Under the pieces are notes generated by a model. It saw only the letters and a list, made by a program, of their open reading frames with translations, ran no database searches and was not told the DNA's origin. Both the position numbers and the translations under genes were made by a program. From Cannabis sativa (Eukaryota; Streptophyta; Magnoliopsida; Rosales; Cannabaceae), in assembly GCF_029168945.1 (NCBI RefSeq), contig NC_083607.1, forward strand, positions 13,038,001 through 13,102,000: a stretch of 64,000 nt of DNA. Reading direction: 5' to 3'. Shown here piece after piece: positions 12,041-24,310 of the stretch; position 1 is the first letter of the stretch; every line of letters starts with the position of its first letter.

Positions 12041-13224
12041 TGTCACGGGCTCACCTTTTCAGGCACCAGAACACCCGTGCGGCACCTTGACTTCTCTAAG
12101 CCAAGGTCAGCCTTCCAACCATCCGAGTAACAATGGGCTCATTTTTCGCGCGATCGTCTGCCTCGTGCACACTTCCGTCCCTCGAACAACTCCCGTCGAG
12201 TCATGCTCGCAAGCATCCATGAGTGCATCCATGCGTCGAGGCTCTCTAGCCAAGATACTCGCACTGTCCATAGGTTCCCACTATGATAAGGCAAATCCCA
12301 ACACCTGCGCTCACCTTGTCACTCGTGACCAAGGTAGCAAGTGTGGCAAGATGCCAATATTAAGTTAACGTGCCAACGCTTCTATCATGCCCCATTCGAT
12401 ACTGTCCAAACAGTCTCCCTCATCACCCAAGGACTCCCATACGTCCCATCCTCAAGGTGCCATGCCTCCACGCATGTTGGCAGGCCCTCAAGACAAGCCA
12501 CCAAACTAGTTGCATACACGAGACCTTTGTCCTTTTCCAGCATGGTGCATCCGTCCCATGTGTGCATGTAAGCTAGCCCACGAATGACTACCCGTGTCAT
12601 CTCGTGTTGAGACTCGTGGCCAAGGTGCACCATGATGCCTCTTGGAGGATCTAGGCCACGTCCCGTGCAAGCAGCATATCGACAATCCAAGGGAAACGTA
12701 CCAGTGAACCTTTGGCGGCATTCCTCGACGCACTACAGGGTCGACCCGATAATGTCCATGAGTACTCCAACTCATGGAAACATATGAGTCCTCTCGTGGT
12801 CCTCATATGCCCGCCCTACTAGTCCCAGTGACTAGTAGTAGCTCACTTAGCACCAAGGTGCAAGGGGTGGTGGAGAGCTGACATCAGGGTACCCCCTTAA
12901 ATAGCATTTTCAGCTTTTAGCCTTCTACGAGGAACATAAATGATTTCGGCTCTGTAGACATATGGGAAGAACCATATACCAAATCACCTAGTTTCGCTAA
13001 ACCGATTGCACTATCCTATTTGTAGACCCAAATAAATGGCGAATACCAAGTCCTGTCTCGTTTCGGACAATATTGAAGATATTTATGAAAATGCCACTGC
13101 ATACAAACTAAGCATCAACATGCTATCAGCATGCACCACAACATGCGCCACCATTTGACTACCACTTAGCCAACTTGTGGACACCACTTAGCTTGTAATG
13201 TGCCATCTTAGGATGCACGTTACA
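12041..13224 (-). repeat. 5' LTR of the 4.9-kb non-autonomous element
   Basis: Direct repeat of 8316-9486. It ends at the CTTGG duplication and is followed by unique DNA leading to OHP1. Confidence 0.9.
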
Positions 13225-13229
13225 CTTGG

Positions 13230-13895
13230 CAATGAATTCGATTGTACATTGTACTGAGATGGGATGAAAAATGCTAAGTGGCACTTTTTAAAGTGTCAAG
13301 CACTATAAGGTATACTATTATTAGTGCAATAATTTGATTAAAAAATAAAGATAATTAGTGGAAATAATTTATTTTATGTTATGCTTTGTTCTTGATAATT
13401 ATATACAAAATGGATAAGAAAAATACCATTTTGCTGACTGCCCCAAAATAAAAATGGACGGCTACAAGGAGAACATGAACACGATTCATGGTCTAAGCTT
13501 AAGCATAGAACATGACTAGGGACTACTACTACTAGTGATAGTACCAATCAATCCTAAAGCCTAAAGCCAATAAAAAGAAAAAAAAAAAATCAATCCTAAA
13601 GCCAGTGGGCCACACAAATCACCATGTACAAGCCACCTACCTATTAATTTTCTTTACTCAGCATCATGAATACCAAGGAACGGAATGGGATGGGACCCAA
13701 CAAAAAAAAACAAATTGTGTGATGGAAGCTTTCAACATGGCATAATATGAGCCCCAAAAAGCTTTTGTTTCTTACGGAATATTCTACAACCGTCACTAAA
13801 CTCTCGCTGAGAAGATAAGGTTTTGTGTAATAGAGAGACCAATAAACCCTTCTCTATGGTATGGTTTTTCTCAACATCAAACCCCAAAATTAAGA
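13230..13895. other. Upstream region of OHP1
   Basis: Single-copy-looking AT-rich DNA between the LTR element and the OHP1 start codon. It presumably contains the promoter and 5' UTR of OHP1. I could not pin down a convincing TATA box or transcription start. Confidence 0.4.
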
Positions 13896-14275
13896 ATGGC
13901 AACTTCAACAGTTTCGTCTCTGCTACCATCTACGGTTTGGACCAAAAATAATCAAATCACACCGAAACCCTTCTTGGGTAATCTTAATTTCAGTTGCACA
14001 ACATTAAAGAGTCCAGTCTCCACTAAGTTCAGAGTACAAGCTGCAAAGCTTCCCGCTGGGGTAAGTTTCAACTCTATTCATCATATTTTTTCTTCTTGGG
14101 TTTTCTTTTTTAGTAAGATTTAACAAAAGGGTACAAATATTTTCAGGTGGTAGTGCCGAAAGTAGAGCCAAAATTTAAGCCACCATTTCTTGGGTTCACA
14201 AGGATCGCTGAGACATGGAATTCTAGAGCTTGTATGATTGGTCTCATTGGAACTTTCATTGTTGAACTGGTTAGT

Positions 14276-14364
<89 letters not shown>

Positions 14365-14502
14365 ATGTTTCTACTATTACCGTTAAAAAGTATAGTTTAT
14401 ATTCGATTAACCGTTTGCTTTTTCATTACCCAGATACTGAACAAGGGCATACTACAATTGATAGGTGTGGAAATTGGAAAAGGTCTTGATCTTCCTTTGT
14501 GA
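13896..14502 (+). CDS. OHP1: One-helix protein OHP1, chloroplastic
   Basis: Exons 13896-14060, 14147-14269 and 14434-14502, all with GT-AG introns and consistent phase, give 118 aa. Residues 1 to about 47 are rich in Ser and Thr and low in acidic residues, as in a plastid transit peptide. The mature part starts near AAKLPAG, then VPK, and has a single LHC-type helix around residues 75-97. ETWNSR (Glu77, Asn80, Arg82) is the ExxNxR chlorophyll-ligand signature. The C-terminus GKGLDLPL matches the end of Arabidopsis OHP1 as I recall it. OHP1 forms a thylakoid complex with OHP2 and HCF244 that supports D1 synthesis and photosystem II assembly; that role is taken from the family. Intron 2 carries a long CT microsatellite. 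The gene converges on the TPR gene. Confidence 0.95.
14274..14363 (+). repeat. (CT)n/(TA)n microsatellite in OHP1 intron 2
   Basis: About 36 CT units followed directly by about 7 TA units, starting only four bases after the 5' splice site at 14270. A typical length-variable locus. Confidence 0.95.
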
Positions 14503-14854
14503 GCTTATTCGATGCAACTTCAGTGACCAATGTAGAGTCCTTGACATTTTATTTGATTGAAAGTTTGTTTGTAATAAACCTCATATCTTATTTTTATCTT
14601 ATATACACGACTCATATTTTGCCACTGCACTACTGTTTTCTGTGTTCGGTTTCTCATAGATGTACATGAATGAACCAGGTATTTATGAGTTTAAATTTCA
14701 TACTGGTTTATTCACCATATCCTTGTACAAAAACCCTGGAAATCCCCGGGGCTTCTATAGCAAAAAAACAAAAGTTACGAGAAGTTTATACATGGCATAA
14801 AACTGCAAGAGATGAACATTTTTAAGGAGAGAGAGATATGAGGAAATGAAAAAA

Positions 14855-17800
14855 CTACAGAACCCTGCTTATTCGAGTATCGATGACCAGAGATTTGGAA
14901 GATGGTTCAGACATTTCTAGTGCCTCTGCCAGTGAGAGCCTGCGGTTTCTCCATGCAGCCTCTGCCCAACTCTTCATTCTCTCCCCTTGATCCTTTCTGT
15001 TCTGTTGCACACTGAGTGCTTCAGCATAGCCTCCTACATAGTTAAACACACTAGAGCATTATAGTCCAAAAATATACATAAAAACCCTTTACAGAATCAA
15101 CATAGCGTGCTGCCACAACTCAAATCACTTATACCAGATAGCGTAGAAAGAGTTTTTGAAGTAAAGTTGACTAGTTGTGTTTCGGTGTGTATGCAGCAGG
15201 GACTTGTTATTCAGATACATTTACAGTTAATTTTTCCTTTAAAAACCATTTTAAATTCTTGGTTATTACCTCTAGCAAGGGCCATAATATCACATCTAGC
15301 TACCTTTGCGTCTGCACCTACAGAATCCACAAAATAAAAAAAAAAAAAAAAAAAAAAGACATTACTTTTAAATTTCCCCCTCATTTTGAACCCTTAAATA
15401 ACTAATTAATTATTAAGCTATTGACCGTACCTTCAGTTTCCAATGGCGGAGCTTTCAGCAACTCTATTGCCCTTCTATAAAGTCCCTGTAAGTAAGAATA
15501 CTGAGGTGAAAATCCAGCAATAGAACAAATTTTCATAAATACTAAAATGAAAGCTGAAATAAACATAAGTACGTTTCAGGAATGAAAAATTCAAATATCC
15601 AAAAACCCAATAGATTTAACAAAATTAACAGCAAACAACGATGACAAGTTTGTGTAAGGGTTGAAAAGTCTATGGAACCAGCAAAATCTACAGAAACGAG
15701 CAAAGCATTACAACATCAGCAATATGCAAGACTCAGAAAAAACTAGTTCGACAATTATTAAATCACAATGCCGACTAGTAACGATTAAAAGTTTTTCAAA
15801 GTTAGACATCAAAATATATACCATCAAAACCTACATATTTAAGCTCTTAAAACCATGACTCCAAAAATACCAATAAAGTTTTTATAATAACCATGGACAA
15901 CTAAAACTAAAAACTTCTAGATTAATCTGTTGATGCTAATTCAACTGAAAAAATACTTAAAGTTTCATTAACTTAAAAGGGAAATTGAGTAAACCAAATC
16001 CTTGAAAGTAACTTGATGAGTAGTTATTTTAAACAACCTGCCTACCAATAAGTAAGAATCTAACCTCTTGAATCAAAAGAGAACTCGAATGCTCCTGAAC
16101 TGCTTTCCGCCGAAACATGAGAGCTATGCAGGTTAAGACAACCCCAACCTTTGGATGATGAGAACCTTTATAAAGTGCAACATGAGCACAAATGATCCGT
16201 AAATTTGTGTTAAGAACCCATCAAGTAATTTATATATTCTAGAAAGTAATATCACTGTCAATCATAATCGTAAATGTAGTTTACCGAAATGTTCCTCTGC
16301 ATTAGTTAGAGCCTTGGTCAATATCTCCTCTGCATGACCAAAATTCCTGAAAGTATATGAGTAAGACTTGTGGCACAAGTGTTCCGTGTTAGAAAGAAGA
16401 TAGCTACTAATGTAGAGAATTACCCAAGCTGTGCCTCAACCTGTCCCAGAGCACATGTAGCTGACAACAAAACCTCCTCCATGGACATATTACAAGCTGC
16501 CAGTGAATTTGAGTTGATGCAGTATTTATTTTCAGACAATTGTTGAATTACATTCTGGTATAATTCCTTTGCCAAAGAAAAATTCTGTATTGTATGCAAG
16601 AATTCTCCACAGGATAGTTTAGCACTGACTATATTTACCAAACAATCGAAGATCAAACGCCAAAGTAAGACAAAATCACAACATATGTATAGTAGAAATA
16701 AACAGACACAAAAGGAGATATGGGAATAAAAAAAATGTAAAATTGCTAAAATGAGTGAAATGGAAGTGTCATCATTGGTGTAAAGCTTATGAAATCTACA
16801 CATTTCTAGCACCTCGTATGAATCAATAGCCTTCATGGAGCATATAACGTAGACAAAAAAGGTAATAAGCCATTGGCAATCTATTCTCATAGGTCTGAGC
16901 CTATGCCCTATCCCAATCAAGCAAACAGAACCTTCTTGAAACAGAAAGTTGTATTAGCTAGTTTAAGAAAATTCATATAGAGAAAGTAAATCATGATGTC
17001 TATTTATATTTATGTATATGTATATATTTTCAAATGGGTTTGAGGAAATTAAATTTCCAAGATTTAAGCTCTTATGTTGTTAAAGAGTGTATTGTTTTTT
17101 CTTTTATGATACACTTATGTTGAGCATATGTGCAATAATTGAAATGGACTTCATTACGTATTCTAACAGTAAACAATGACCATGGAAATGAACCTCACCA
17201 GCTAATCCTTTGCTATCATCAGGTACATGGAAGAAAGACTCGGCTGAAAAGAACCAAATATAAAACAGTTATGTATTATGTATACAACAATTATGAATGA
17301 CATGATATTAACTGAAAAACATTCATTCCAGCGTAAGCTGTACCTGACTGAATATTTCCACAGACGAGCTCATTCAGCCCTTTAGCAGCTTTAGCACGAG
17401 CAATTAAGACCTCATTAACTCCCCTGCTAAACTGAGTACCATTTTCTCCCAAAATATCTAAACATTTATCTGCGACCATTGATGAAGTATCATCCTATAT
17501 AGGGAGAATCATCTCCATGAATCAAAATTACATATACACTCGAAAGGTTTAAATAATGTGGATATGCACCTGGCCCAACTCTAAGTGTAGTCCAACAAGA
17601 GCTTCCAATGCAGCAACTTTACAAAATTCAGATAGTTTCATTAGTCAAAAATAGCGAACCCAACAAAATAAATATATAAATGCTACAATAACTTTATTTT
17701 GTTTACCTCTAAGACCAATTGAAGAGGATTGCAAATCTTGAATTCCTTGGAGTTTTTCTATTGCCTCATCAAAGTTTCCTCTAAGAAAAATATCCCATTT

Positions 17801-18333
17801 ATCTGAGTTAAGAAACAAAAAACTAAAAAAGAAAATATCAATTGGGATTTGCAAATAATAATCCAATATGAATAACAATTGAACCTTTCAGACAGCAACG
17901 TAGACATGGCCATGAAGATCATCCCCTTCGTATCATCTACATCAGATGCTTGCCCTTCACTTGGTTGAGTCGAAAGGCACTGTTCAAGCACAAGCAGACC
18001 TTGTCCATACGAATCATCTATATTTTCACGTACCCCAATCCAACCCACAAAACATTTACTTTCAAAAAGAAGAAAAAAAAAAAGAAAGTACGAATTTTAA
18101 GAAGCTCAATCAATCTGTTGGAAACCTGATTTTTGGGACCTGGCATGAGAGAGAGCGTAGTCGATCATCTGAATAGCAACTGGGTTGGGGTTTGAGGCGT
18201 TGAATTGACCATGGATTAATCTCGTAAACACCGGAGGCCGCTGCAAGAAAGAGGAGCTAAACCCAAATGAGTTGGGTCGGAGCTTAGTGGTTCGAGCCAC
18301 TGCCCTTGATAGCTTGGCCATGGTTCGAATCAT
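14855..18333 (-). CDS. TPR-like superfamily protein, probably organelle-targeted
   Basis: Twelve exons joined by phase on the minus strand: 18333-18126, 18017-17885, 17780-17707, 17616-17570, 17494-17344, 17243-17199, 16628-16424, 16346-16285, 16165-16065, 15485-15431, 15317-15270 and 15033-14855. They total 1308 bp and encode 435 aa, with GT-AG at every intron. The N-terminus has many Arg, Lys and Ser residues and almost no acidic ones, as in a mitochondrial or plastid presequence; Met5 is an alternative start. Helical repeats follow: a GNFDEAIEKL unit near residue 115, a GNFGHAEEIL unit near 288, and a kinesin-light-chain-like HPKVGVVLTCIALMFR segment near 311. TPR folds bind protein partners. 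I do not recognise a specific named gene. The product is hypothetical beyond the fold. Confidence 0.88.
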
Positions 18334-18575
18334 TTTTCCTGGTTGATCAAATCTTCGTTCTGTGATGAAATGAAATGAAATGGATAAAACCTGTTTCTAC
18401 TCTTCTACTGCAGACGAAAGGGTTTTAGATGATTAAAGCAAACGACAACAGTATAAGAAAAACGACCATCTTTTAAGAAAACTACACTAAAAGTTGGTGT
18501 TTGTGTTAAGGTTTATACCCTGATTATTTTAATAAAGAGTTGAACATTTTAATATATCCATGAATGTTAAATTAT
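18334..18575. other. Upstream region of the TPR gene
   Basis: Short AT-rich intergenic stretch between the TPR start codon and the LINE tail. It is likely to hold the 5' UTR and promoter. No specific element identified. Confidence 0.4.
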
Positions 18576-20326
18576 TAATATTTTTTTTTATCAAAGAAGA
18601 ACTTCATTAATCAATAAGGCAAATTACAACCAAACCAAAGCCAAATAAAATTGACTCCAAAGACACCTAAAGGTGACTTATATACATCCTAGCGAGCTTT
18701 TGACCCTTAGAATTCCTCCCCCTATCTAAAAGTGATAAACACACTTTGATACTCTCTCTAATCATTTTATCAATACAATCCATCGACAAACACTTATGTT
18801 CAATAACACAAAAGTTCCTATTAATCAAAATGTTATAGACCACACCAGCTAAGGCCGCATATTTTAGCTCTGCTAAATTAGAGAGAGCTCTCTGTGATTC
18901 TGTCCACCGAACCCAGCTCCCAAGCTCCTTTGACCAGGAGTTCAAATCCTGCCACTACTCAACTCGACTAATTACCCTTGTAGAGAGTGCCCATGATCCT
19001 CCTTAGCAATTTCACAAACAGTATAGAGATCTGAATCCATATTAATATTTCTACTAGCAAGCTGATCTTTGGTAAGAAGATGAGAGTGCACAGCTTGCCA
19101 CAAAATGAATCTAGGTTTTGGTGCAGCCATACGATACCAAACAACCCGATCAAATGTAACTCTAGTCAAGTCAAATATAAAACTATCATAAAGAGAACTG
19201 ATTTTGAATTTACTTGTGCAGCATGCCTCATATATATCCCTTGGAGAGAAGCAATGTCTTAAATTCATAAGCTTTCTTTAATACCAGCTTACATCTAGCT
19301 TGAGTTCATGAATCCAAACACTTTGACTCTTTAAGTAAATCATATTGATCCACTTAAAGACTATCCTGTTTCAAAACTAGAGCCCATAAGTATTTAACCA
19401 TAGCCGCTTTATTCCATTTTGTCCCCTCTCTGAAGTCAAGACCCCCAAAATCTTTTCGGTTTGCAAACCAACTCCTAAAAGGACAGATGAAGCTTGTTAG
19501 AGTTTCCTCCTTCCCCCAAAGAAAGTTCCTCTAAAGTCTATTCACTTCCTTAATCACACTCTGGGGAAGCATAAAAATATTCATCAAATAGCTTCTAATG
19601 TCGATCAAAATAGTATTTATAAGTTAAATTCTGCCTTCATATGTGAGATATCTACTTGTCCAATTGGACATCTTCCTTCTTATTTTAGTAATAATAATCT
19701 CACAATCTGCATATTTCCATTTGGTTGGCCTCGAGGTGACTCCCATATATTTCAAAGGGAAGGATCCCTCTCCAAATTGCACTACCATGATCTTTCTCTT
19801 GTTTGTGTCATCAACTCCAGCCAAGTAAACACTTGATTTTCCTTTATTAGCATTCAGACCAAAACATCCACTGAATTGCTTAAAAGCTCTTATGATACAT
19901 TGCACAGAATCCACCCTCACCTTGCAAAACACAATGAGATCATCCGCAAAGCAAAGACTCACCAATTTAAGATCCTTGCAAAGCGGATGAAATCTGAAAT
20001 CTTTAGAATTGGATTGGACAATAAGGAGTCGAGTGAAGTACTCCATAACCAGAGTAAAAAGTAAGGGACACATGGGATCACCTTGTCTTAGCCCTTTAGC
20101 CCTTAGAAGTCTACCTTGAACTCTACCATTCAACACCAACGAATAGGAAGTACCTCTCACATAAGTCATGATCCAACCAATGAATAATGAGGGATACTTG
20201 AAAGCCTTTAACAAATTTTCCTAGAATCCTTAGTTAATTGTATCATAGGCCTTGCTCAAGTCCCCCTTTAATAGGCATCTAGGAGAGATATTCTTCGTTT
20301 GATACCCTTTCAATAAATCTTGAATT
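18576..20326 (-). mobile_element. 5'-truncated L1-type LINE
   Basis: Read on the minus strand it holds the end of a reverse transcriptase (20214-19624: GLRQGDPMCPLLF and the catalytic FADDLIVF), then a zf-RVT domain (19268-18972: PKPRFILWQAVHSHLLTKDQL), then a short non-coding or RNase H-like tail. It ends in a T-run on the plus strand at about 18580, corresponding to a poly(A) tail. Stop codons separate the parts, and the endonuclease and the start of RT are missing, as in the usual 5' truncation of LINE insertions. I could not identify a clean target-site duplication. Confidence 0.85.
19624..20214 (-). pseudogene. LINE reverse transcriptase fragment
   Basis: About 196 aa of RVT_1-type reverse transcriptase covering the fingers and palm: KGLRQGDPMCPLLF, then the YxDD-equivalent FADD motif (CFADDLIVFCK), then GLNANKGKSSVY and LPLKYMGV-type sequence. 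It has no start of its own; it is a piece of the LINE ORF2. Confidence 0.85.
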
Positions 20327-21977
20327 TATAATATAATATTTAAATTAAAAGGTATTTACCGAGTTTTTCAGAAACCAAATATTTTGAGATCTTAGAAAAG
20401 ATAACAGATAACAAATAATAAATAGATAGATTTTTTACGTGGTTTAGACGTTAATGATCCTTAGTCCATGAGTCTATAATATTAGCCTCTTAGGATGAAT
20501 GTTTTCAAGATTATTAGATATTGCAATAAAAATCACTCTGGTTCTCTCAAAAGAGAGTTCGAGAAAAATAAGACTATTTATCGGCACACATGGGGTAAAG
20601 GGAATACCCTTTACTTACCTAGGATTTTGTATTCCACACGCTACTAAGGTATGTACTGTGAGAGGACGGTCTAACCATTGGCTGATAGAAACCTTCTTCA
20701 TTGTGTGGTGTATAGCCACTTGTGAGGAATTTTGTACGATCCTAGACACGTGTCGTGCAAAGGTTTCTCCTTTGCCAAATAGTCTTTAACCTTGGGCAAA
20801 GAGCGTACTTGAGGGTGCGTACGCGCACTACCATGAATTGGCATGGGGGACAAAATCTGATCATGTATCAGAAAAAGGTGTAACCGTCTACAAGGTGATA
20901 TTTTGCAAGGTGTTGATATGGCCAATGTCTCTAAGACCTTTATCGCCTTCCAAGTTCCTTACTAAGGGAAGTTCTCCCGAAGGCCATTACCTCTCCTTGC
21001 CTTTCAGGTCCGGGAGTCATTCATTTTCTTGATTACCTAGTATGACTTGTGTTGTGACCATATCCTTCTCTTTGATCACGCCACGTGTCTAATTAATGAA
21101 AACTTGGATAACATTTACCCCCAGGCTTTCGAGATCCTCTGGATCACGGAAGCTTGCTATTGTCTCTTACGTTGATCGTTGACACGTGTTGCAGGTTTAG
21201 GTCGCGGACACACCCCAAATGAGTTGTATTCTACTGAGGGTATTTATGACATTTTTTCCTCTTGCGTGGTAACCACGCGACATGTCAGAAGGTATTTCTT
21301 GCCCCTTTTTGTGTATAGCAAGGCATGCTTAGCAAAAAAGGTGGAGTGATACTGGCGACTCAGTGACATTCAGAAAGGGACCTTGACATTTTGGTGGGCC
21401 CCGATCATACGAGACTTCTCATCTCCCTAGCTGTGGGATCCATTACAAACATTTTGAATCGTTGATATTTCATAGTCCTATCTTCTTTTTAAATATAAAT
21501 CGCCTTTGGTGGTGTTGTTTTTACTTCTTTTATTCAAAACTCCATATTTTCCCTACAACTTCTTTTTTCCTTTTTCTGCCATCCTTTGCATGCAAGAAGC
21601 ATTAGAAGGTATGATCCAGCGATTACTCGTCATCCAAACGGAACTTTTCCCAAACATTGCTCCCCTCCAACTGGACCGACAAAGTTCTTCCTCAGGGGGA
21701 ACATTTGATTTTCAAGTTAACTATGACCGCTGCATCAACTAGCTTTAGAGCTTTTAGGTAGGCTTTCTTGACACACCACTCACCCCTTCTAACTCGACAA
21801 GTAAGTGCACTAACCCCTGCCTAAATTTTTGGCATTTCACGTTTAGGGCAAGAAGGTTCTTGCTTAGGTTAGGGCTAGAACTGTTCTTGTGCCGTATAGC
21901 AAGATATTGTGTGTGAAAGAAAGCCCGTCTTCATACCCGTTCTTTGTTTCAAAGAATTTTCCTTTTCCTTTGTAAAC

Positions 21978-22690
21978 ATGGATTTGAACGAAGACCCCCT
22001 CGCAAGCACATCCATGTTTGTCGAGGGTAAACCTATTCCAATTGCTGAAAGGTTTTTCGCGAGACAGGACCAAACCGAGGCCTCCATGGCAACTTCTTAA
22101 CCTGTAGGGGCCTTAGAAACCATTCCAGAAAATGAACCCATCACTGAGAGAGATCTCTCTGCGGATAACAGGAGAGGTGAAGGGGTTGAAATTCCTTCAC
22201 CGGTGCAGTTTCGTCCTAAGTCCGTATGGGAAATGGACGAGAAGGCCAACTACTTTCGATCTTATGGGATGTTGCAAGCGTATTCTGAGGTTGTTGGCCT
22301 CTGTAATGTCCCCGGACTAATGTGGCACATGCTTTCCATCTTTGGAGAATCTGCATCCATTAGTGTTGATGGGTTCAGTGCATGGAATTGGTCCCATATT
22401 TCCAGTGGCGCTCACCTTCCCTTGAGAACTTATTTTGAAAAAATGATTGCGAAAATTGGGATTGAACCCTTCCAGTTGATTCCCTCATCATATAGGCTCT
22501 TGGTTGAGTGGTACGTGTTTTGAAAAATCAACAAACTGGAGGTTCTCTCCCTGGAGGAGATCCTTTACTTTTATAGTGTCAAGGCCAATCCTATGAGGAC
22601 CAATAGGTCAAAGCTGGGGTTCTTCCAACTGGATAAGCGCCCAAATTCTTACTGCCCTATTTTCCAAATGGATCGCACTCATGAACTCTA
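21978..22690 (+). pseudogene. Putative gypsy-type transposon domain protein (Transposase_28), broken
   Basis: From Met at 21978 one frame runs to about 22690 with in-frame stops at 22098-22100 and 22521-22523. The section around 22410-22650 (LPLRTYFEKMIAKIGIEPFQL, then SYRLLVEWYVF, then LEEILYFYSVKANP) matches the Transposase_28 pattern: a short 'LPLh.FF...L...gIaP.QL.PN' motif followed by 'L..F.flF......p'. The domain is known only from plant transposon-related proteins and its biochemical role is not established. The assignment is from memory of the family pattern. Confidence 0.6.
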
Positions 22691-22849
22691 AGAATATTGG
22701 TTCTTTTCTTTCAGGTTTCCTACCAGCAAAGTGCCATCTCTTCAGTTAAGCTTCCAACTCCCAAGTATTCTAACTATTCACCAAGAGTTCTGTTTACTTA
22801 TAAACTTTACCAATTTTTGTACTCGGGCTGACATTTTTTGATTTATGGC

Positions 22850-24310
22850 AGAGCTTTCTTCTCAGTGTGCTAGGACGGAGGAGATAACCAAGTAAGAAGC
22901 CTGATACAGGGCCTTTTCGGAAGACCAATTGAAGGTTGGGGACCTAATGACAACTAAACTCCTCTGCAGGTTTGACTTGATCACAAAGTTTCAGAGTATT
23001 GACATAGTTAGCCTCCGAGGGCAGCGCCAACCTCCCAAGAAAGTGAAGGAGGCGATTGCCACTGATTTGGCTGTTATAATCACAAATGCAGCCAAAAACA
23101 ACAATGCCCTAAACTCATATCGTATGTCACGCCATCCTGATCCTATGCCTGAGGAAGAAGAGATCTCAGAGAGATTTTTCACTACCTACCATGATGTGGG
23201 GACACTAGGTGCCAGTACTTCGGGAAGAGGTAATGGACCCTTCTGCATCCTCTGTACCCCCAGCCTGAGTCCCATGTGCCGGAGGACTCATGGAGGATTT
23301 GATAAATATTTCCTAAGCATAAACCGCCATAGATACACCATGTAGGATTACATAGACAGAGTAGACCAATTAGTTAGGAGCCCTAGAAACTCGGGGACTC
23401 CTTCAGAAATTGTCAGAGTAGACCCTTTGATGGTTATGTCTCTGCCTGAATGTAAGGAATATGGCAGTTTCATTGGTCATAGGAGCATTTTATCTTTTGC
23501 TTGTCGACAACCATATAGTACTTCACTGAACGATCGCATCCACGCACAAGTTTTTTCACTAGATTCTCCTTCTTGTTGTTGCTATTTTTCATTATGATTG
23601 CATGACTTGCAATTGCTCCTCTTATTTACTCGTATTGTCGTCTTATGTGCAGATACTCCATAATTTGCAATGTTGAAGTCTTGGAATAACCAGATCTCAG
23701 TTGCCATGGATGTGGCCAGGAAATCCCAAGAGAAAGTCAAGAGGAAGACTAACTGGGAAACCACCTTCTCCCTCGACTTCCTCATCGTTAGACGTCTGGG
23801 ATATTTCTCCTCCCATCAAGACTAGACTTGCTGCACTAGGCCATCCTACTTTCGCTAGTGGGGATAAGGGACCTGGCACCTCCTCGAAAGCATCTGAGGT
23901 TCTCGCTGCTCTGGGAGAGCAGCCCTCTCAAATAATTCCCCTGACATGAGAGATAATCCTGGACACCACACCAAACGTGGAGGGTATAGCTTGGATGGCC
24001 TTGTCTTTCCCCCAAAGGGGACTCCAACTAAGTCTAAGCGCAAGGGATCAAATACTTCCCCTGATCTTAGTGCAAAGAGGGTCATGTCTTCAGTCCCAGA
24101 CCCAAGGGAAACTGATGTACTGTCGACCAACTCGACATTGCCACTGCAACAACAATAATAGCACCAACAATAATAACAAACACCACCAACAACAACAGCA
24201 CCAACAAACACAACAACAGCACCAACAAACACAACAACAACAACAACAACCATAACAACAGCTGTCGCAATCACAATCTGGACGAGTGCCTCTACCTTAG
24301 CAGTAGCAGT
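22850..24310 (+). pseudogene. Middle part of the Transposase_28-type element protein
   Basis: Scattered open stretches in several frames. 22929-23345 encodes a hydrophilic segment with PPKKVKEAIA and RHPDPMPEEEE. 23701-23949 and 23946-24158 are rich in Pro, Ser and Lys (PSTSSSLDVWDISPP, PKGTPTKSKRKGS). From about 24145 to 24260 a CAA-rich repeat would encode polyGln. This fits the low-complexity linker seen after the N-terminal domain in this kind of element protein. Frame changes and stops make it non-functional. Confidence 0.5.
24145..24260 (+). repeat. CAA-rich low-complexity repeat
   Basis: Runs of CAA with CAC and AAT variants, including two near-identical blocks of 'CACCAACAAACACAACAACAG'. 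It encodes mainly Gln in one frame. Confidence 0.85.

Larger units (their letters stand above)
8316..13224 (-). mobile_element. Non-autonomous LTR retrotransposon (4.9 kb), TSD CTTGG
   Basis: Two direct repeats of about 1.17 kb (8316-9486 and 12041-13224) begin TGTCACGGGCTCACC and end TTACA. Outside them is a perfect 5-bp duplication CTTGG (8311-8315 and 13225-13229). The internal 2.55 kb has no recognisable gag or pol. A pyrimidine tract just inside the left LTR and a degenerate initiator-Met primer site just inside the right LTR both place the element on the minus strand. It looks like a LARD/TRIM-type element that depends on proteins supplied elsewhere. The LTRs differ by scattered substitutions and small indels, so it is not a very recent insertion. 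Confidence 0.9.

Noticed and set aside
14147..14489. Poly(Leu-Ser) proteins of 70-80 aa
   Set aside because: Translations of the CT microsatellite in OHP1 intron 2.
16420..16920. 166-aa minus-strand frame with several hydrophobic stretches
   Set aside because: Most of it is intron read through into exon 7 of the TPR gene; only about 68 residues at its C-terminal end are coding. The apparent membrane segments are translated intron.
24145..24260. CRISPR-like array (short repeats with spacers)
   Set aside because: It is an imperfect CAA microsatellite in a plant genome, without fixed repeat and spacer lengths.
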